From CAYQSU01 sp964420325 (GTDB lineage: Bacteria > Pseudomonadota > Alphaproteobacteria > Rhodospirillales > Defluviicoccaceae), in NCBI GenBank assembly GCA_964420325.1, contig CAYQSU010000024.1, positions 1-42,667 of the forward strand: a stretch of 42,667 nucleotides of DNA, written 5' to 3'. Under the pieces are notes generated by a model. That model was not told where the DNA came from. It worked only from the letters and a program-made list of their open reading frames with translations, and did not search any database. Both the position numbers and the translations under genes were made by a program. Positions 32,553-39,957 of the stretch are shown one piece after another (within the stretch, counting starts at the first letter, position 1; every line of letters begins with the position of its first letter).

Positions 32553-33736
32553 TCGCCGGGGGGCGCCAGGCGGCGATGCTGGGCGGCCCCCTTGAGGAAG
32601 CCGCCGAGCACGCGCCACAGCTCGGGCTCTTCCAGGAGAAACGCGTCGTGGCCGCTGTTCGACGCGATCTCGGCAAAGCTGACGTTGGCCGCGACCGCGT
32701 TGAGCGCGTGCACGATGGCCCGGCTCTCCGCCGTCGGATACAGCCAGTCGCTGGTGAACGAGATCACGCAGAAGCGCACGCTCGTGCCGCGAAACGCGTT
32801 GGCCAGCACGCCGCCGTAGCGCGCCGCCATGTCGAAATAGTCCATGGCGCGCGTGATGTAGAGATAGGAGTTGGCGTCGAAGCGCTCGACGAAGCTGATG
32901 CCCTGGTGGCGGAGGTAGCTTTCGATCTGGAAGTCGGCCTCGAAGCCGTACGTCACCTTGTCGCGGTCCTGGAGCTGGCGTCCGAACTTCTCGGTGAGCT
33001 TGGCCTCCGAGAGATAGGTGATGTGGGCGGCCATCCGCGCCACGGCGAGGCCGCGGTGGGGCGTCTTGCCGTAGCGCCAGTAGTCGCCGCCGCACCAGTC
33101 GGGATCGGCCATGATCGCCTGGCGGCCGACCTCGTGGAAGGCGATGTTCTGGGCGCTGTGGTGGGCGGCGGTGGCGATCGGAATGGCGGCGAACACGCGG
33201 TCCGGGTACAGCGCCGCCCACTCCAAGACCTGCATCCCGCCCATCGAGCCGCCGATCACCGCAAACACCTGGTCGATGCCCAGCGCATCGAGAAGCAAGG
33301 CCTGCGCCCGCACCATGTCGGCGATGGTGATGACCGGGAAATGAAGCCCCCACGGCTCTCCGCTCTCCGGGTCGATCTCGCTCGGGCCCGCCGAGCCCAT
33401 GCAGCCGCCGAGGACGTTGACGCAGAGGACGCAGTAGCGGGTCGTGTCCAGGAGCTTGCCAGGGCCGACGATGACGTCCCACCAGCCCGGCTTGCCGGTG
33501 ATCGGATGGGGCTCGGCGACGAACTGATCGCCGGTGAGCGCGTGGCAGACGAGAACGACGTTGGACCTGTCCTCGTTCATCCGGCCATACGTCTGGTAGG
33601 AGACGGGAAAGTTGCGGAGCTCGACGCCGCACTCGAGCCGGAGCGGGCGCTCCGCAGCGAGGAAGGTCCGGTGTCCGGGCAAGGGATAGTCATCCTCGCC
33701 GGAGACCAGGGCAACGGGCTTCCGCGGCTTGATCAT
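32549..33736 (-). CDS. metX: Homoserine O-acyltransferase MetX
   Basis: A 395-residue alpha/beta-hydrolase-fold enzyme acylating homoserine as the first committed step to methionine. The nucleophile is Ser164 in GGSMGGMQV; the triad is completed by Asp in SFTSDWLYP and His in NSGHDAFL. VCHALTGDQFV and GGCMGSAGPSEIDPESG are family signatures. Acetyl versus succinyl preference cannot be settled from the motifs. ATG 33736 has AGGA only 3 bases upstream. A TTGACA-type promoter lies upstream, back to back with that of the chorismate mutase operon. Confidence 0.95.
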   Translation of the reverse strand: MIKPRKPVALVSGEDDYPLPGHRTFLAAERPLRLECGVELRNFPVSYQTYGRMNEDRSNVVLVCHALTGDQFVAEPHPITGKPGWWDVIVGPGKLLDTTRYCVLCVNVLGGCMGSAGPSEIDPESGEPWGLHFPVITIADMVRAQALLLDALGIDQVFAVIGGSMGGMQVLEWAALYPDRVFAAIPIATAAHHSAQNIAFHEVGRQAIMADPDWCGGDYWRYGKTPHRGLAVARMAAHITYLSEAKLTEKFGRQLQDRDKVTYGFEADFQIESYLRHQGISFVERFDANSYLYITRAMDYFDMAARYGGVLANAFRGTSVRFCVISFTSDWLYPTAESRAIVHALNAVAANVSFAEIASNSGHDAFLLEEPELWRVLGGFLKGAAQHRRLAPPGE

Positions 33737-33760
33737 TTCCTGTTCGCAGACCTCGGACGA

Positions 33761-33828
33761 CGGGCGGTCTTAGCTAGGTTCGGCGCTCCGGACTGTCAAC
33801 GTTTTCTTTGCTTTTGCCGGACCGCCCG
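33761..33828. repeat. 9-bp inverted repeat spanning the metX/chorismate mutase promoters
   Basis: CGGGCGGTC (33761-33769) and GACCGCCCG (33820-33828) are perfect inverse copies separated by 50 bp. One arm falls at the expected metX start point and the other in the spacer of the opposite promoter, so paired binding could couple the two operons. Confidence 0.45.
33771..33799 (-). promoter_or_regulatory. Candidate metX-metW promoter
   Basis: On the minus strand a perfect -35 TTGACA (33794-33799) is followed after exactly 17 bp by TAGCTA (33771-33776), a weak -10. It is 35 bp upstream of the metX ATG. I found no segment that clearly matches a SAM-II riboswitch. Confidence 0.5.
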
Positions 33829-33836
33829 ATTATCAC
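33808..33836 (+). promoter_or_regulatory. Candidate promoter of the chorismate mutase-tyrA operon
   Basis: TTGCTT (33808-33813), 17 bp, TATCAC (33831-33836), in an AT-richer island. It lies about 60 bp upstream of the chorismate mutase ATG and is back to back with the metX promoter. Confidence 0.4.
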
Positions 33837-33896
33837 TAGCGGTTCTTCGGCGCCGCCCCCACGAGACCGCGGAGCCGAGCCTTCCGGATTGCTCAG

Positions 33897-34826
33897 ATGG
33901 ACGAAGACCAGGCCCTGGCGGACGTTCGGCGCGAGATCGACGCGATCGACGACGCCATCCACGACCTGATCATGCGCCGCACCGCGCTGGTGGAGGCCGT
34001 GCGCGATCTCAAGCGCGGCTCCACGGTCAAGATTCGGCCGTCGCGCGAGGCGCAGATCCTCTATCGGTTGATGCGGCGCCACTCAGGGCCGTTTCCGAAG
34101 CGCGAGCTGGCGGCCATCTGGCGGCAGCTGATCGTCGCCACGCTTGCGTTCGAGGGACCGTTCTCCGTCGCCGTCTACATGCCGGGTGAGGACGGCGCCT
34201 ACTGGGACCTGGCCCGCGACCACTTCGGCCTGTTCACGCCGATGACGCGGCACGGCTCGGTGCGCGCCGTGATCGAGGCGGTCCACCGCCAGGATGCCGT
34301 CGTCGGCGTCCTGCCCCTGCCGCAGCAGGACGACAAGGACCCGTGGTGGCGCCATCTCGTCACCGCCAATCCCGAGGCGCCCAAGATCATCGCCCGGCTG
34401 CCGTTCGCCGGGCCCGGCAACGGGCTCGGCGGCAGACGCGAGGCGCTGGCGATCTGTCCGGTGGCGCCGACGCCGACCGGGCGCGACCGGTCGCTGTTTG
34501 CCGTCGACACCGAGGTTCGGCTCGGCCTCAATCAGCTCCGCACCCGGCTTGCCGAGGCCGGGCTCGCTCCGGGTTTCGTCGCCTCGTGGCACGAGGGCCA
34601 GGGACCGAGCGCGTGGTTCTACCTCGCCGAGGTCGAGGGCTTCGTCGAGCCCGGCGATCGCCGCCTCGCCGCCTTCGCGGAGGCGCTCGGCGACCGCGTC
34701 AACCCGCTCATCCGTCTCGGCGCCTATGCCTCGCCCCTCACGGCGGAGGAGCTCGGCCCGGAAAGGGCCGCCGTCCGCGACGACACGGGCGCGCGCCCGG
34801 CTCTTGCCGAGAGCCACAGGCGATGA
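33897..34826 (+). CDS. Chorismate mutase (AroQ type) with C-terminal extension
   Basis: A 309-residue protein. Residues 1-85 are an AroQ helical chorismate mutase domain: DVRREIDAIDDAIHDLIMRRTALVEAVRDLK with the conserved Arg and Lys, then RPSREAQILYRLM. It makes prephenate from chorismate. The remaining about 220 residues are not a recognisable prephenate dehydratase (no TRF-type catalytic motif and no clear ACT domain), although segments such as FSVAVYMPGEDGAYWDLARDHFG recall a decayed one. Its stop overlaps the aminotransferase start by 4 bp and tyrA follows, so the operon runs chorismate to prephenate to arogenate or 4-hydroxyphenylpyruvate. Confidence 0.88.
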   Translation: MDEDQALADVRREIDAIDDAIHDLIMRRTALVEAVRDLKRGSTVKIRPSREAQILYRLMRRHSGPFPKRELAAIWRQLIVATLAFEGPFSVAVYMPGEDGAYWDLARDHFGLFTPMTRHGSVRAVIEAVHRQDAVVGVLPLPQQDDKDPWWRHLVTANPEAPKIIARLPFAGPGNGLGGRREALAICPVAPTPTGRDRSLFAVDTEVRLGLNQLRTRLAEAGLAPGFVASWHEGQGPSAWFYLAEVEGFVEPGDRRLAAFAEALGDRVNPLIRLGAYASPLTAEELGPERAAVRDDTGARPALAESHRR

Positions 34827-35911
34827 GCGCCCTCGCTCCCCGTCCCGGCATCCTCGACGTCACGCCCTATGTCGGCGGCGAATCGGAGGTGCCCGGGCTG
34901 GCCCGGGTGATCAAGCTCGCCTCCAACGAGAGCGCGCTCGGCCCGAGCCCGAAGGCGGTGGCGGCGATGATCGACGCCGCCACCTCCATCCATCGCTACC
35001 CCGACGGCGCCAGCACGCACCTGCGCCGGGCGATCGCCGGGCGGGCCGACCTCGATCCGGCCCGGATCGTCTGCGGCTCCGGCTCGGACGAGCTGATCAG
35101 CCTGGTATGCCGCGCCTACGCCGGGCCCGGCGACGAGGTGCTGCACACCCGCCACGGCTTCCTGATGTATGCGATCGCGGCGCGGACCAGCGGCGCCACC
35201 GCGGTCGCCGCCCCGGAGACGCGCTTCACCGCCGACGTCGACGCGCTCCTGGACCTCGTCTCGGCGCGGACGCGCATCCTGTTTCTCGCCAATCCCAACA
35301 ACCCCACCGGCACCTACCTTCCGGCGCGGGAGCTCCGCCGCCTTGCCGACGGCCTTCCCGAGCACGTGCTTCTGGTCATCGACGCCGCCTACGCCGAGTA
35401 CATGGACCACGACGACTACGAGGCCGGCGACCGTCTCGTTGCCGAGCGGCCGAACGTGGTGATGACGCGGACCTTCTCCAAGATCTACGGCCTCGGCGGC
35501 GTGCGCCTCGGCTGGGCCTACTGCCCGCCCGCCGTCGCCGACGTCCTCAACCGGGTGCGCAACCCGTTCAACGTCTCGGCGCCGGCGCAGGCCGCCGGGC
35601 TCGCCGCCCTCGACGACGTCGCCTTCGTCAACGAGGCGAGGCGGCACAACGACCAGTGGCGCCGGTGGCTCACCGACGCGCTGAGAGGGATCGGCCTCGA
35701 CGTGCCGGAGAGCGTCTGCAACTTCGTGCTCGTGCGCTTTCCGACGGTCTCCAACCGCACCGCTCAGGCCGCCGACGCGTTCCTCAAGTCGCACGGCATC
35801 ATCGCCCGGCGCATGGAGCCCTACGCGCTTGCCGACCGCCTCCGGGTGACGATCGGCCGCGAGGACGAGATGCGGGCGACGGCGGCGGCGCTCGCCGAGT
35901 TCATGGCCTGA
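34823..35911 (+). CDS. HisC-like histidinol-phosphate/aromatic aminotransferase
   Basis: A 362-residue fold-type I PLP enzyme. Visible: KLASNESALGPSPKA (about 31-45), FLANPNNPTGTYLP (about 154-167), VIDAAYAEYM and the PLP lysine Lys220 in TRTFSKIYGLGGVRLGW, with a late VRFPT and RVTIGREDEM including the substrate-carboxylate Arg. The closest family is HisC. Placement between chorismate mutase and tyrA suggests aromatic amino acid transamination (prephenate or phenylpyruvates) in place of, or as well as, histidine synthesis. Start ATG 34823 overlaps the preceding stop. Confidence 0.9.
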   Translation: MSALAPRPGILDVTPYVGGESEVPGLARVIKLASNESALGPSPKAVAAMIDAATSIHRYPDGASTHLRRAIAGRADLDPARIVCGSGSDELISLVCRAYAGPGDEVLHTRHGFLMYAIAARTSGATAVAAPETRFTADVDALLDLVSARTRILFLANPNNPTGTYLPARELRRLADGLPEHVLLVIDAAYAEYMDHDDYEAGDRLVAERPNVVMTRTFSKIYGLGGVRLGWAYCPPAVADVLNRVRNPFNVSAPAQAAGLAALDDVAFVNEARRHNDQWRRWLTDALRGIGLDVPESVCNFVLVRFPTVSNRTAQAADAFLKSHGIIARRMEPYALADRLRVTIGREDEMRATAAALAEFMA

Positions 35912-35914
35912 GCG

Positions 35915-36811
35915 ATGGCCGAGGCCCCGACGGCACTCCTGTTCGAGCGGGCGGCGATCATCGGCATCGGCCTGATCGGCTCCTCGCTCGCCCGCGTCAT
36001 GCGCCGCGACGGCCTCGTCGGCCACATCGCCGTCTGCGCCCGCAGCCACGCCACCCTCGACAAGGCAAGGGCGCTGGGGCTCGCCGATTCGACGACCATC
36101 GACCCCCGCCAGGCGGTCGAGGGCGCCGATCTGGTGATGCTGTGCACGCCGTTGGGCGTCTACGGCGCGATCGCGGAGGCGATGGCGCCGGGGCTGAAGG
36201 CCGGGGCCATCGTCAGCGACGTCGGGTCGGTCAAGGAGTGCGTCCTTCGCGACGTCGGCCCGCACCTCCCCGAGGGCGTCCACCTGGTTCCGGGCCACCC
36301 CATCGCCGGCACCGAGCACTCCGGCCCGGAGGCCGGCTTCGCCGGGCTGTTCCAGGACCGCTTCTGCGTGCTGACGCCGGCGTCCGGCACCGACGGGCGG
36401 GCGGTCGCCCGCATCGCCGAGCTGTGGACCCGCTCGGGCATGACCGTCGAGATCCTCGACGCCCGGCATCACGACAAGGTGCTGGCGCTCACCTCGCACC
36501 TGCCGCACCTGATCGCCTATACCATCGTCAGCACCGCCACCGATCTCGAGGAGCACCTGAAGCGCGAGGTCATCCGCTACTCCGCCGGCGGCTTCCGCGA
36601 CTTCACGCGCATCGCCGCCTCCGACCCGGTGATGTGGCGGGACGTCTTCCTGAACAATCGCGACGCCGTCCTCGAGATGCTGCAGCGGTTCAACGAGGAC
36701 CTGACCGCGCTGCAGCGGGCGATCCGCTGGGGCGAGAGCGAGCGGCTGTTCGAGGTGTTCACCCGCACCCGCGAGATCCGCCGGGGCGTCGTCGAGGCCA
36801 AGCAGGCCTGA
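35915..36811 (+). CDS. tyrA: Prephenate/arogenate dehydrogenase TyrA
   Basis: A 298-residue NAD(P)-dependent dehydrogenase of tyrosine synthesis. The Rossmann motif IIGIGLIGSSLARVM is at about 15-29, VMLCTPLGVYG follows, then VSDVGSVKECVLRD, VPGHPIAGTEHSGPEAG with the catalytic His, and HHDKVLALTSHLPHLIAY. There is no C-terminal ACT domain, so direct feedback by tyrosine through ACT is not expected. It begins 3 bp after the aminotransferase stop and ends the operon. Confidence 0.94.
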   Translation: MAEAPTALLFERAAIIGIGLIGSSLARVMRRDGLVGHIAVCARSHATLDKARALGLADSTTIDPRQAVEGADLVMLCTPLGVYGAIAEAMAPGLKAGAIVSDVGSVKECVLRDVGPHLPEGVHLVPGHPIAGTEHSGPEAGFAGLFQDRFCVLTPASGTDGRAVARIAELWTRSGMTVEILDARHHDKVLALTSHLPHLIAYTIVSTATDLEEHLKREVIRYSAGGFRDFTRIAASDPVMWRDVFLNNRDAVLEMLQRFNEDLTALQRAIRWGESERLFEVFTRTREIRRGVVEAKQA

Positions 36812-36830
36812 CCCGCGCCCGCCGGCACCC

Positions 36831-37433
36831 CTACAGCGACAGCCCGGCGTTGGCGATGGCGCGCTGCCAGACGTCGTCGAGGTCGTCGGCGAAGATCAGC
36901 GCCTCGTCGGCCGGCGCCGTCAGCCAGGACTCGCGGGCGAGCTCGCCCTCGAGCTGGCCCGGCCCCCAGCCGGCATAGCCGAGGATGATAAGGCTCCGCT
37001 CCGGCCCGGCGCCTGCGGCGATCGCCTCGAGCACGTCGGTGCCGAAGCTGACGGCGACCGATCCGCCGACGATGCGGGTGCTCGAGCCGGAGAAGTCGGC
37101 CGAGTGCAGCACGAAGCCGCGGCCGGGCTCGACCGGGCCGCCGTAGAGGAGCCTGACGCTGCCGGCGGCGTCCTTCGGCTCGACGCCGAGGGTCTTCAGA
37201 AGAAGGGCCAGCGGACCGGTGCCCAGCGCCCGGTTGACGACCAGCCCCATCGCCCCCTCGGCGTCGTGGCTGATCATGTAGATGACGGTCTCGGCGAACC
37301 TGGGATCGCCCATCGTCGGTGCCGCCACCAGCAGCTGGCCGGTGAGGTATTGCCGCTCGGACGCCGCGCCCGGCGCCGCCGGCCCGCAGGCGGCGGCGAG
37401 GACCAGCACGGCGAGTGCGAGTGCGCGCGTCAT
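36831..37433 (-). CDS. YqgE/AlgH-family (UPF0301) protein with lipoprotein-like leader
   Basis: A 200-residue protein. From about residue 28 on it is a full YqgE/AlgH domain: YLTGQLLVAAPTMGDPRFAETVIYMISHDAEGAMGLVVNRAL, LLYGGPVEPGRGFVLHS, LIILGYAGWGPGQLEGELARESWL. Ahead of it, the start at ATG 37433 (GAGGG upstream) gives MTRALALAVLVLAAACGPAAP, a short basic end, a hydrophobic run and a lipobox LAAAC with Cys16. Most YqgE proteins are cytoplasmic and lack this, so this copy is probably exported and lipidated. The family function is not established. It converges with tyrA. Confidence 0.88.
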   Translation of the reverse strand: MTRALALAVLVLAAACGPAAPGAASERQYLTGQLLVAAPTMGDPRFAETVIYMISHDAEGAMGLVVNRALGTGPLALLLKTLGVEPKDAAGSVRLLYGGPVEPGRGFVLHSADFSGSSTRIVGGSVAVSFGTDVLEAIAAGAGPERSLIILGYAGWGPGQLEGELARESWLTAPADEALIFADDLDDVWQRAIANAGLSL

Positions 37434-37487
37434 GCGAACGGATCCCTCACTTCCCTCGTGCCAGCGTACGACACGTTGCCGCCCTGT

Positions 37488-38561
37488 TCAAACGCCGGCG
37501 CCGGCCCAGCGCACCGTGGGCAGCCGCAACAGCCGGACCGGACCGGCGTGCAGCCAGCGGTCCCGGAGCACCAGCGGCACCCGCACCACCCTGGGTCCGC
37601 CGTCGCCCGCGTCCTCGGCAAGGACGCTGAGTACCACCTTGGCGACCGCGGCCTCCTGCCGGCCCATCAGCCCCTCGGCGACCAGGGCATCGAGGGCCCG
37701 GGGCAGTCCCCAGACGCGGAGGCTGAAGGCGCCCGCGGGCTGGTCGTCTCCGTCGAGGGCGAGCGTGCCGTCGCCGGCGATCAGCACCGGCCCGTAGTCG
37801 ACATCGAGGCGCTCGACCTCGAGCCTGCCGCCGGCCGCCCGCCAGCGGCCGAGCGCGTCCGCCACCGTCCGGCCGCCGACCGGGCCGGCGAGCCGGCCGT
37901 CGATCGCCAGATGGCTGACCTCATGCCCGAGGACGAGCCCCAGGCTCTCCGGCAGCGCGACGGTTTCGGCGCGGAGGGCGAAGGTCCGCACCTCGCCCGC
38001 GCCCGCACCGCCCGCCGCCCGGACCTCGACCAGCTCGCCCGCGAGGGCCTCGACCCTGACCGCCTCGCCGTCCTCGTCCTCGACCGTCAGGTCCTCGACG
38101 GTGAGCCTGCCGGCGGCGGCCGGGCCGCCCGCCGCGATCTCGAGGCGAAAGCGGGCGGCGGTGGCGTTCATTCGCGTCCACCGCCCGGCGACCCGCAGCT
38201 CGAGCGTCTGCTCGCCCTCGACGTCGATGCGGAGCCGGCTCCAGTCGAACGGGCCGCCCCGGGCGACGACCCGGCGGCCCGACCACGTCCAGCCGCCGGC
38301 CGCCGGCGGCGCGGCGATGGCGGGATCCGGGACCTCGAGACGGAGATCGAACGGGAAGCCGACGACGTCGAGGCGGTCGGCGCGCACCGCGTAGCCCTCG
38401 GCCCGGCGCTCGTCGATCCAGTGCTCGGCCGCCGTCGTCAGCTCGCCGGCGACGACCGCCCAGGCGCCGGCGTAGGCGAGCGCGAGGGCGAGCACGAGGC
38501 CGGCGGCGGCGGCGGCGCGCCGGCCTCGGCCGGCCCGCCCGGCAGCGCCCTCGATCGTCAT
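37488..38561 (-). CDS. DUF2125-family membrane-anchored protein
   Basis: A 357-residue protein with one N-terminal hydrophobic segment at about 16-40 (AAAAAGLVLALALAYAGAWAVV), probably a membrane anchor or uncleaved signal. The outside domain fits DUF2125, an alphaproteobacterial envelope family: LTTAAEHWIDERRAEGYAVRADRLDVVGFPFDLRLEVPDP near the start is the family hallmark, followed by beta-rich repeats resembling lipid-transfer or AsmA-like proteins. No function is known. The start is ATG 38561, 30 codons inside a longer open frame that lacks a binding site. It is followed by the YqgE gene 54 bp on. Confidence 0.75.
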   Translation of the reverse strand: MTIEGAAGRAGRGRRAAAAAGLVLALALAYAGAWAVVAGELTTAAEHWIDERRAEGYAVRADRLDVVGFPFDLRLEVPDPAIAAPPAAGGWTWSGRRVVARGGPFDWSRLRIDVEGEQTLELRVAGRWTRMNATAARFRLEIAAGGPAAAGRLTVEDLTVEDEDGEAVRVEALAGELVEVRAAGGAGAGEVRTFALRAETVALPESLGLVLGHEVSHLAIDGRLAGPVGGRTVADALGRWRAAGGRLEVERLDVDYGPVLIAGDGTLALDGDDQPAGAFSLRVWGLPRALDALVAEGLMGRQEAAVAKVVLSVLAEDAGDGGPRVVRVPLVLRDRWLHAGPVRLLRLPTVRWAGAGV

Positions 38562-38660
38562 CGTCGTGCCGTTCGCGGCGGAGTGCTCATAAGCCGATCC
38601 CGCGTTGTGCCCGCCGCCCAGAGCCGTTAGCCTCCGGTCGCCGCGCAAGGAGCCGAACGC

Positions 38661-39554
38661 ATGACCGACCTCGGCCTCAGCCGGGCCAGAGATGGCCGTT
38701 CCTGGATCGCCGCGGCGCCGGCGCTGTTCGTGCTGTTATGGAGCACCGGCTTCATCGGCGGCAAGCTCGGCCTGCCCTATGCCGAGCCGTTCACCTTCCT
38801 GGCGCTGCGCTTCGGCATCGCCGCCGCGCTCCTCGCCACCGCGGCGCTCGTCACCGGCGCGCCCTGGCCGGCCTCCCCGCGGGCGGCGCTGCACGTCGCC
38901 GTCGCCGGCGTGCTGATCCACGGCGTCTACATCGCCGGCGTGTTCTCGGCGCTCGACCGCGGCGTGCCGGCCGGCCTCACCGCCCTCATCGTCGGCCTGC
39001 AGCCGATCATCACCGCCGTCGCCGCCGGCCCCTACCTGCACGAGCGGGTGACGGCGCGCCAGTGGCTGGGGCTCGCCATCGGCCTCGTGGGCGTCGCCCT
39101 CGTCGTCACCGAGCAGCTCCGGCTGGATGCCCGCCAGCTCGCCGGCGCGGGCTTCGCCGTCGCCGCGCTCCTCGGCATCACCGCCGGCACGCTCTACCAG
39201 AAGCGCCATGGCCAGGCCATGGATCTCCGCACCGGCTCGGCGATCCAGTTCGCCGCCGCGGCGCTGGTGATGCTCCTGCCGGCGCTCCTCTGGGAGCGGA
39301 TGACGATCTCCTGGACCGCCGAGTTCGCCTTCGCCCTCGGCTGGCTGATCCTGGTGCTGTCGATCGGCGCCATCACCCTGCTCCACCTGTTGATCCGTCG
39401 GGGTGCGGCGGCCAAGGTGGCGAGCCTGTTCTACCTGGTGCCGCCGGTCACCGCGCTGCTCGGCTTCTTCATGTTCGAGGAGACGCTGGGACCGACGGCG
39501 CTCGCCGGCATGGCGGTCGCCGTCCTCGGCGTCGCCCTCGTCGTCCGCGGATGA
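38661..39554 (+). CDS. EamA/DMT-family transporter
   Basis: A 297-residue inner-membrane protein with ten predicted helices in two EamA repeats (about 15-145 and 157-296). Typical pieces are FVLLWSTGFIGGKLGLPYAEPFTFLALRF, GVPAGLTALIVGLQPIITAVAA, GLAIGLVGVALVV and KVASLFYLVPPVTALLGFFMFEETL. DMT exporters of this sort move metabolites or amino acids; the substrate is not predictable. AAGGAG sits 10 bases before ATG 38661. It is divergent from the DUF2125 gene. Confidence 0.92.
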   Translation: MTDLGLSRARDGRSWIAAAPALFVLLWSTGFIGGKLGLPYAEPFTFLALRFGIAAALLATAALVTGAPWPASPRAALHVAVAGVLIHGVYIAGVFSALDRGVPAGLTALIVGLQPIITAVAAGPYLHERVTARQWLGLAIGLVGVALVVTEQLRLDARQLAGAGFAVAALLGITAGTLYQKRHGQAMDLRTGSAIQFAAAALVMLLPALLWERMTISWTAEFAFALGWLILVLSIGAITLLHLLIRRGAAAKVASLFYLVPPVTALLGFFMFEETLGPTALAGMAVAVLGVALVVRG

Positions 39555-39646
39555 CCGCCCGAGGCGCGCCGCCGGCGCCCCGGCTTGCGCGCCGTGCTTC
39601 GATGTGCCACCGATCGTGGGCGCCGCCACCGTCGAGGCCTCCCTCC

Positions 39647-39925
39647 ATGCTCAGGCTCGCCACCATCTTCGCCGCCGTCTTCCTCGCCGAGCTCGGCGAC
39701 AAGACCCAGCTCGCCACCCTGCTGTTCGCTACCGACGGCCGCACCCGCCCGCTCCTGGTGTTCCTCGCCGCGGCGCTGGCGCTCATCCTGTCGACCGCAC
39801 TCGCGGTCGCCGTCGGCACCTATGCCGCCCGACTGCTCGACGCCGTCCCGCTCAAGCTCGTCGCCGGCCTCGGCTTCATCGCCATCGGCCTCTGGTCGAT
39901 CGCCGAGCACGTCCGCACCGGCTGA
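39647..39925 (+). CDS. Half-size GDT1/TMEM165-family (UPF0016) cation transporter
   Basis: A 92-residue membrane protein with three hydrophobic segments and a single family signature ELGDKTQLATLLFA (Glu15, Asp18, Lys19), lining the cation site in GDT1 proteins, which exchange Mn2+ or Ca2+ for H+. Full-length members have two such repeats of opposite orientation; bacteria also carry half-size forms that must dimerise. No second copy is adjacent, so a homodimer is the simplest assumption. It lies 92 bp after the EamA gene and converges with the 473-residue protein. Confidence 0.88.
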   Translation: MLRLATIFAAVFLAELGDKTQLATLLFATDGRTRPLLVFLAAALALILSTALAVAVGTYAARLLDAVPLKLVAGLGFIAIGLWSIAEHVRTG

Positions 39926-39957
39926 CCCGCCCTCGCGCCCCCCGCCGAGGCCGCCCT

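Noticed and set aside
33737..33896. A SAM-II riboswitch upstream of metX, which is common in alphaproteobacteria.
   Set aside because: The expected conserved segments and pseudoknot pairing were not found; only a short GCTAAG and an inverted repeat explained better as promoter elements are present.
34724..36556. A 610-codon minus-strand frame opposite the aminotransferase and tyrA genes.
   Set aside because: It is complementary to two well-supported enzymes in an operon with 4-bp overlaps, and the translation resembles no protein family.
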